Shown one piece after another: positions 3,871 through 6,373 of a stretch of DNA of 6,373 nt. The position numbers and the translations under genes are program-made. The stretch covers positions 1-6,373 of the forward strand of contig JAOZGF010000069.1 of NCBI GenBank assembly GCA_027491845.1, given 5' to 3'. The stretch's first letter is position 1. Each line of letters begins with the position of its first letter. The notes under the pieces are model-generated. The model ran no database searches and had not been told where the DNA came from. It was given only the letters and a program-made list of their open reading frames with translations. The DNA comes from Thermoproteota archaeon (lineage in GTDB: Archaea > Korarchaeota > JAOZGF01).

Positions 3871-6373
3871 GTGTATTATGAAGAGCGGAGACCTGGGGAA
3901 GTAAGGTTAAGACAGTTAAGGATAATAATAGTGATTGTTTTCATTCTGTTATTTGCTTTTACATTATTGGGTCAATCGCTTTGGTTTTACCTGAACGTCA
4001 AGGAATTTGGAGAACTGTTCATTCGCCCAATTTATTTCAGCCTACTCTCAGGAGTTTTCCTTTCCTTTATAGCCCTCTTTAGACTTGACTTTTTAAATAG
4101 GCGTTCCCTAACATGGTGGTTTATCAGGTTGATTATGAGGTTTGTTAGGGAGCGCGGCTACCTGGAGGCAGTGCCCCCTCAATACCTTGACTTTAAAAGG
4201 TTTAAAATGGATCCTGCAAAGTTTCTTGCTTGGCAGGTTACAAAGGTCCTTGTAGGAATACCATTCTTTATGAACGTGTTTTTTGGAATGGCGCTTTATG
4301 GTTTATTGAATGGTTGGAATGCAAATCTTGAGAGTTTAACGGGAATATTCGCATTGCCTTTTGTCACTCCACCGATGGAGACGGCTTACGCCCAAACACG
4401 CGTTCTTCCAATGATCCCTTCCTTGGCTCTTATTGTTACTCCAATCATGGAAGCCGTTGCAGTACGTTTGGTTCTGCTGGTAGGAATAACACAGTTGGTC
4501 CGTATTTTTACCCCTTCCACCTCAGAATTAATTGGAGAAGAAGAAGTGCAATACACATGGCGTATTTCTACTGTTGAAGCCCTAGCTTCACTGGGAGTTT
4601 TTTGGTTCATGATAACACAGTTTTTTTCGTCATTTATTGATTATAACACCAAAGTCATAATTGTGTCGTTAGCTGCTGTTGGCTTAATTTTAGTTTTCTT
4701 CGCTTACTTAGACAGGGCTAAAAAGGGATTCCTTGTTTCTAGGAGACATGCTTATCTCCGCGTTACAGGGCTCCTGCTCATAGTTGTTTTAGCAGGATCC
4801 TTGATGGCGATTCAAAACAGTATAGCGGATGCAAGGAAAATCGAGTGGAGGGGGCCCTATGTTGTTCAGCAGATCGCTGTAAATAGATATTTCGCCGAGT
4901 TAGATTCAGTGAAAGAAATTCCGTATGAATTCGGGATAAAAGTTGTTCCTCCGACGGAAATAAAGGCGTACACAGCTAAACACATGGATTTCCTGAGTAA
5001 AATACGTCTATGGGACTGGCAAGCTGCATTCGCAAAACTAAAACCTGAAATTGGGCTAATACCATACATAGACTTCCAAGACTCAGATATTCTGAGGTTT
5101 AAAGGCTCCCTATACTGGAGCGCTTCCATGAAACCTGTTCTTCCAGTTACCGTCCGACCTGAAGACAGATGGTATGCTGAACACCTTGTTTACACCCACG
5201 TTCCAGCAGGCTTCCTTTTATTAGATGCTAGCACAGGATCAGTGGTTGAAACCGAGAAGTTCTTCAAGCAAAGAAGAATCTATTATGGTGAAGGAGGATT
5301 ATTCAGCTACACTTGGGCCGCATATCCTGTGGAAAGAGAAAGAAGCGATGAATTAGGAGGATATTTCTATCACGGGAGAGGAGGGGTTGAAGTTTCCCCT
5401 CCTCTAAGCTGGGTCTTCGATACAAACTTTTTCTGGGCATACCGTGACAAAAAAATCAATGTGTTGCGGTATAGGGATGTGTATGATAGGATGAAGCTTC
5501 TGTTTCCATATTTCGTATATAGGTTCGGCGAAAAAAACGTTGACATGCTTCCTGTTACGGATGGAAACGCAACTTATTGGCTTATGCCCCTCATTGTTCG
5601 TTTTGAGGCGAAAAACGTTCCTTGGAGCGGCGGCAACCAACTAATGAGACTTGTTGGGTACGGCTTAATCGACATATACAACGGGGACATCCAGTTAATA
5701 GTGACTGGCGAGGATTTCTTCAGTCAGCTATTTAAAATTGCATATAAGAGGTATGTAACGACCCAGGTTCCTGGTTGGCTCAAAGAACAGCTTAGGTACC
5801 CTGAAGAATTGTTTGAGTGGAGAATAAGCATGTATAATTACTTCCATGTTAGGGATCCTTCAACGTTCATTGTGGCAAAGGAATTCTATGAAGTTCCGGA
5901 GGGACTGGACACGTATTACGTTATAGCTCAACCACCAGGTTTTGAGGAACCAGAGTACCTTGGATTGCTTTCACTTGAGCTCAGAGGAGCTGGGGGAAGG
6001 AATTTGGCTGGATACATGGTTGTAAGAAACGACTTCGAACACTTTGGAGAAATGATTTTTTATGAGGTAAACATTGATTCGCCAACAAAGTTACTTGGTC
6101 CCACAGCCGTTATAGAGGCAATGGAGAAAAACCCTGACTATGCAAAGCTAAAAACACTTCTTAGAGAGCCAAGAATAGGAGACATAATTTTTTACAGGGT
6201 AGGCGACCACGACGTTTACTTTATACCTGTCTACACGGCTGGGACCCAAGGGGTTGTGGCTGAACTGGGAACGATAGTTGCAGTTGGAGCAGCCTTCACA
6301 GGAAAATATTACGTGGGCCTAGGAAACACTGTTGAAGAAGCATTCACCGCCTACCTTTCACAGTTAGCCGGCT
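3871..6373 (+). CDS. UPF0182 family integral membrane protein, 3' end outside window
   Basis: An open frame of 834 codons from a GTG start, with no stop before the window ends. I recognise UPF0182 (PF03699, COG1615): an N-terminal seven-helix membrane part and a large C-terminal domain outside the membrane. Predicted helices: about 18-39, 52-70, 123-146, 178-212 (long, possibly kinked), 235-256, 261-280 and 295-314. Arg/Lys-rich segments before helix 1, between 2 and 3 (71-118) and between 6 and 7 (281-294) put the N-terminus inside and the domain from about 320 onward outside. Family-like signatures in that domain: YHGRGGVEVSPPLSWVF, then LRYPEELFEWR (641-651), MYNYFHVRDPSTF (654-666), then YYVIAQPPG, and GDIIFYRVGDHDVYFIPVY near the end, with a final VGLGNTVEEAFTAYLSQL resembling the usual family C-terminus. 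Bacterial members are around 900-1000 residues, so only a short tail is likely missing. Function is unknown. The gene seems to be transcribed from its own promoter. Confidence 0.9.
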   Translation, partial: MYYEERRPGEVRLRQLRIIIVIVFILLFAFTLLGQSLWFYLNVKEFGELFIRPIYFSLLSGVFLSFIALFRLDFLNRRSLTWWFIRLIMRFVRERGYLEAVPPQYLDFKRFKMDPAKFLAWQVTKVLVGIPFFMNVFFGMALYGLLNGWNANLESLTGIFALPFVTPPMETAYAQTRVLPMIPSLALIVTPIMEAVAVRLVLLVGITQLVRIFTPSTSELIGEEEVQYTWRISTVEALASLGVFWFMITQFFSSFIDYNTKVIIVSLAAVGLILVFFAYLDRAKKGFLVSRRHAYLRVTGLLLIVVLAGSLMAIQNSIADARKIEWRGPYVVQQIAVNRYFAELDSVKEIPYEFGIKVVPPTEIKAYTAKHMDFLSKIRLWDWQAAFAKLKPEIGLIPYIDFQDSDILRFKGSLYWSASMKPVLPVTVRPEDRWYAEHLVYTHVPAGFLLLDASTGSVVETEKFFKQRRIYYGEGGLFSYTWAAYPVERERSDELGGYFYHGRGGVEVSPPLSWVFDTNFFWAYRDKKINVLRYRDVYDRMKLLFPYFVYRFGEKNVDMLPVTDGNATYWLMPLIVRFEAKNVPWSGGNQLMRLVGYGLIDIYNGDIQLIVTGEDFFSQLFKIAYKRYVTTQVPGWLKEQLRYPEELFEWRISMYNYFHVRDPSTFIVAKEFYEVPEGLDTYYVIAQPPGFEEPEYLGLLSLELRGAGGRNLAGYMVVRNDFEHFGEMIFYEVNIDSPTKLLGPTAVIEAMEKNPDYAKLKTLLREPRIGDIIFYRVGDHDVYFIPVYTAGTQGVVAELGTIVAVGAAFTGKYYVGLGNTVEEAFTAYLSQLAG

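Noticed and set aside
4386..5640. Three minus-strand frames within the UPF0182 region
   Set aside because: They lie opposite a continuous 834-codon frame with membrane topology and family motifs.
1..6373. CRISPR array, insertion sequence, attachment site or defence system
   Set aside because: No spaced direct repeats, no transposase or integrase motifs, no terminal inverted repeats; the genes are ordinary metabolic, membrane or unknown-function families.

Overview
The window looks archaeal. It has moderate-to-low GC with many AGG/AGA arginine codons, a DUF166 gene (a family known essentially from archaea), Shine-Dalgarno sites mixed with GTG and TTG starts, and a TATA-box-like promoter with a purine-rich BRE in front of the last gene. 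A Bathyarchaeia-like or methanogen-related lineage would fit, but the sequence alone does not settle it.

Layout. Positions 2-166 (+) are the 3' end of a cupin-domain gene whose start lies outside the window. It overlaps tail-to-tail with a minus-strand pair that reads from about 1348 down to 135: first a SLOG/LDcluster4 (TIGR00725-like, 'LOG / lysine decarboxylase-like') gene at 1348-842, then a DUF166 gene at 830-135. The SLOG gene is split by one in-frame TAG codon at 1160-1162, with the reading frame and family motifs intact on both sides. A short divergent intergenic region (1349-1471) separates this pair from a plus-strand cluster: a DegT/DnrJ/EryC1/StrS PLP aminotransferase (1472-2575), moaC (2589-3050) and a moaB/mogA-type gene (3047-3574). 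The last two overlap by 4 bases (ATGA). An intergenic stretch of about 296 bases (3575-3870) holds a hairpin, a T-rich possible terminator, a palindrome, a promoter and a possible tiny Cys-rich ORF. From 3871 to the window edge runs a large membrane protein of the UPF0182 family, open at its 3' end.

How the genes work together. moaC and moaB are two steps of molybdopterin (or tungstopterin) cofactor synthesis: formation of cyclic pyranopterin monophosphate, and adenylylation of molybdopterin. They are translationally coupled. The aminotransferase lies just upstream with a 13-base gap and is probably co-transcribed, although it has no obvious pathway link. The DUF166 and SLOG genes form a separate two-gene operon, possibly connected to nucleotide metabolism. 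The UPF0182 gene appears to have its own promoter.

The observation most worth checking is the in-frame amber codon in the SLOG gene. All six observed gene ends use TAA or TGA and none uses TAG, so amber read-through (for example as pyrrolysine) is one explanation, next to a fresh nonsense mutation or an assembly error. No mobile element, CRISPR array, rRNA or tRNA was found.
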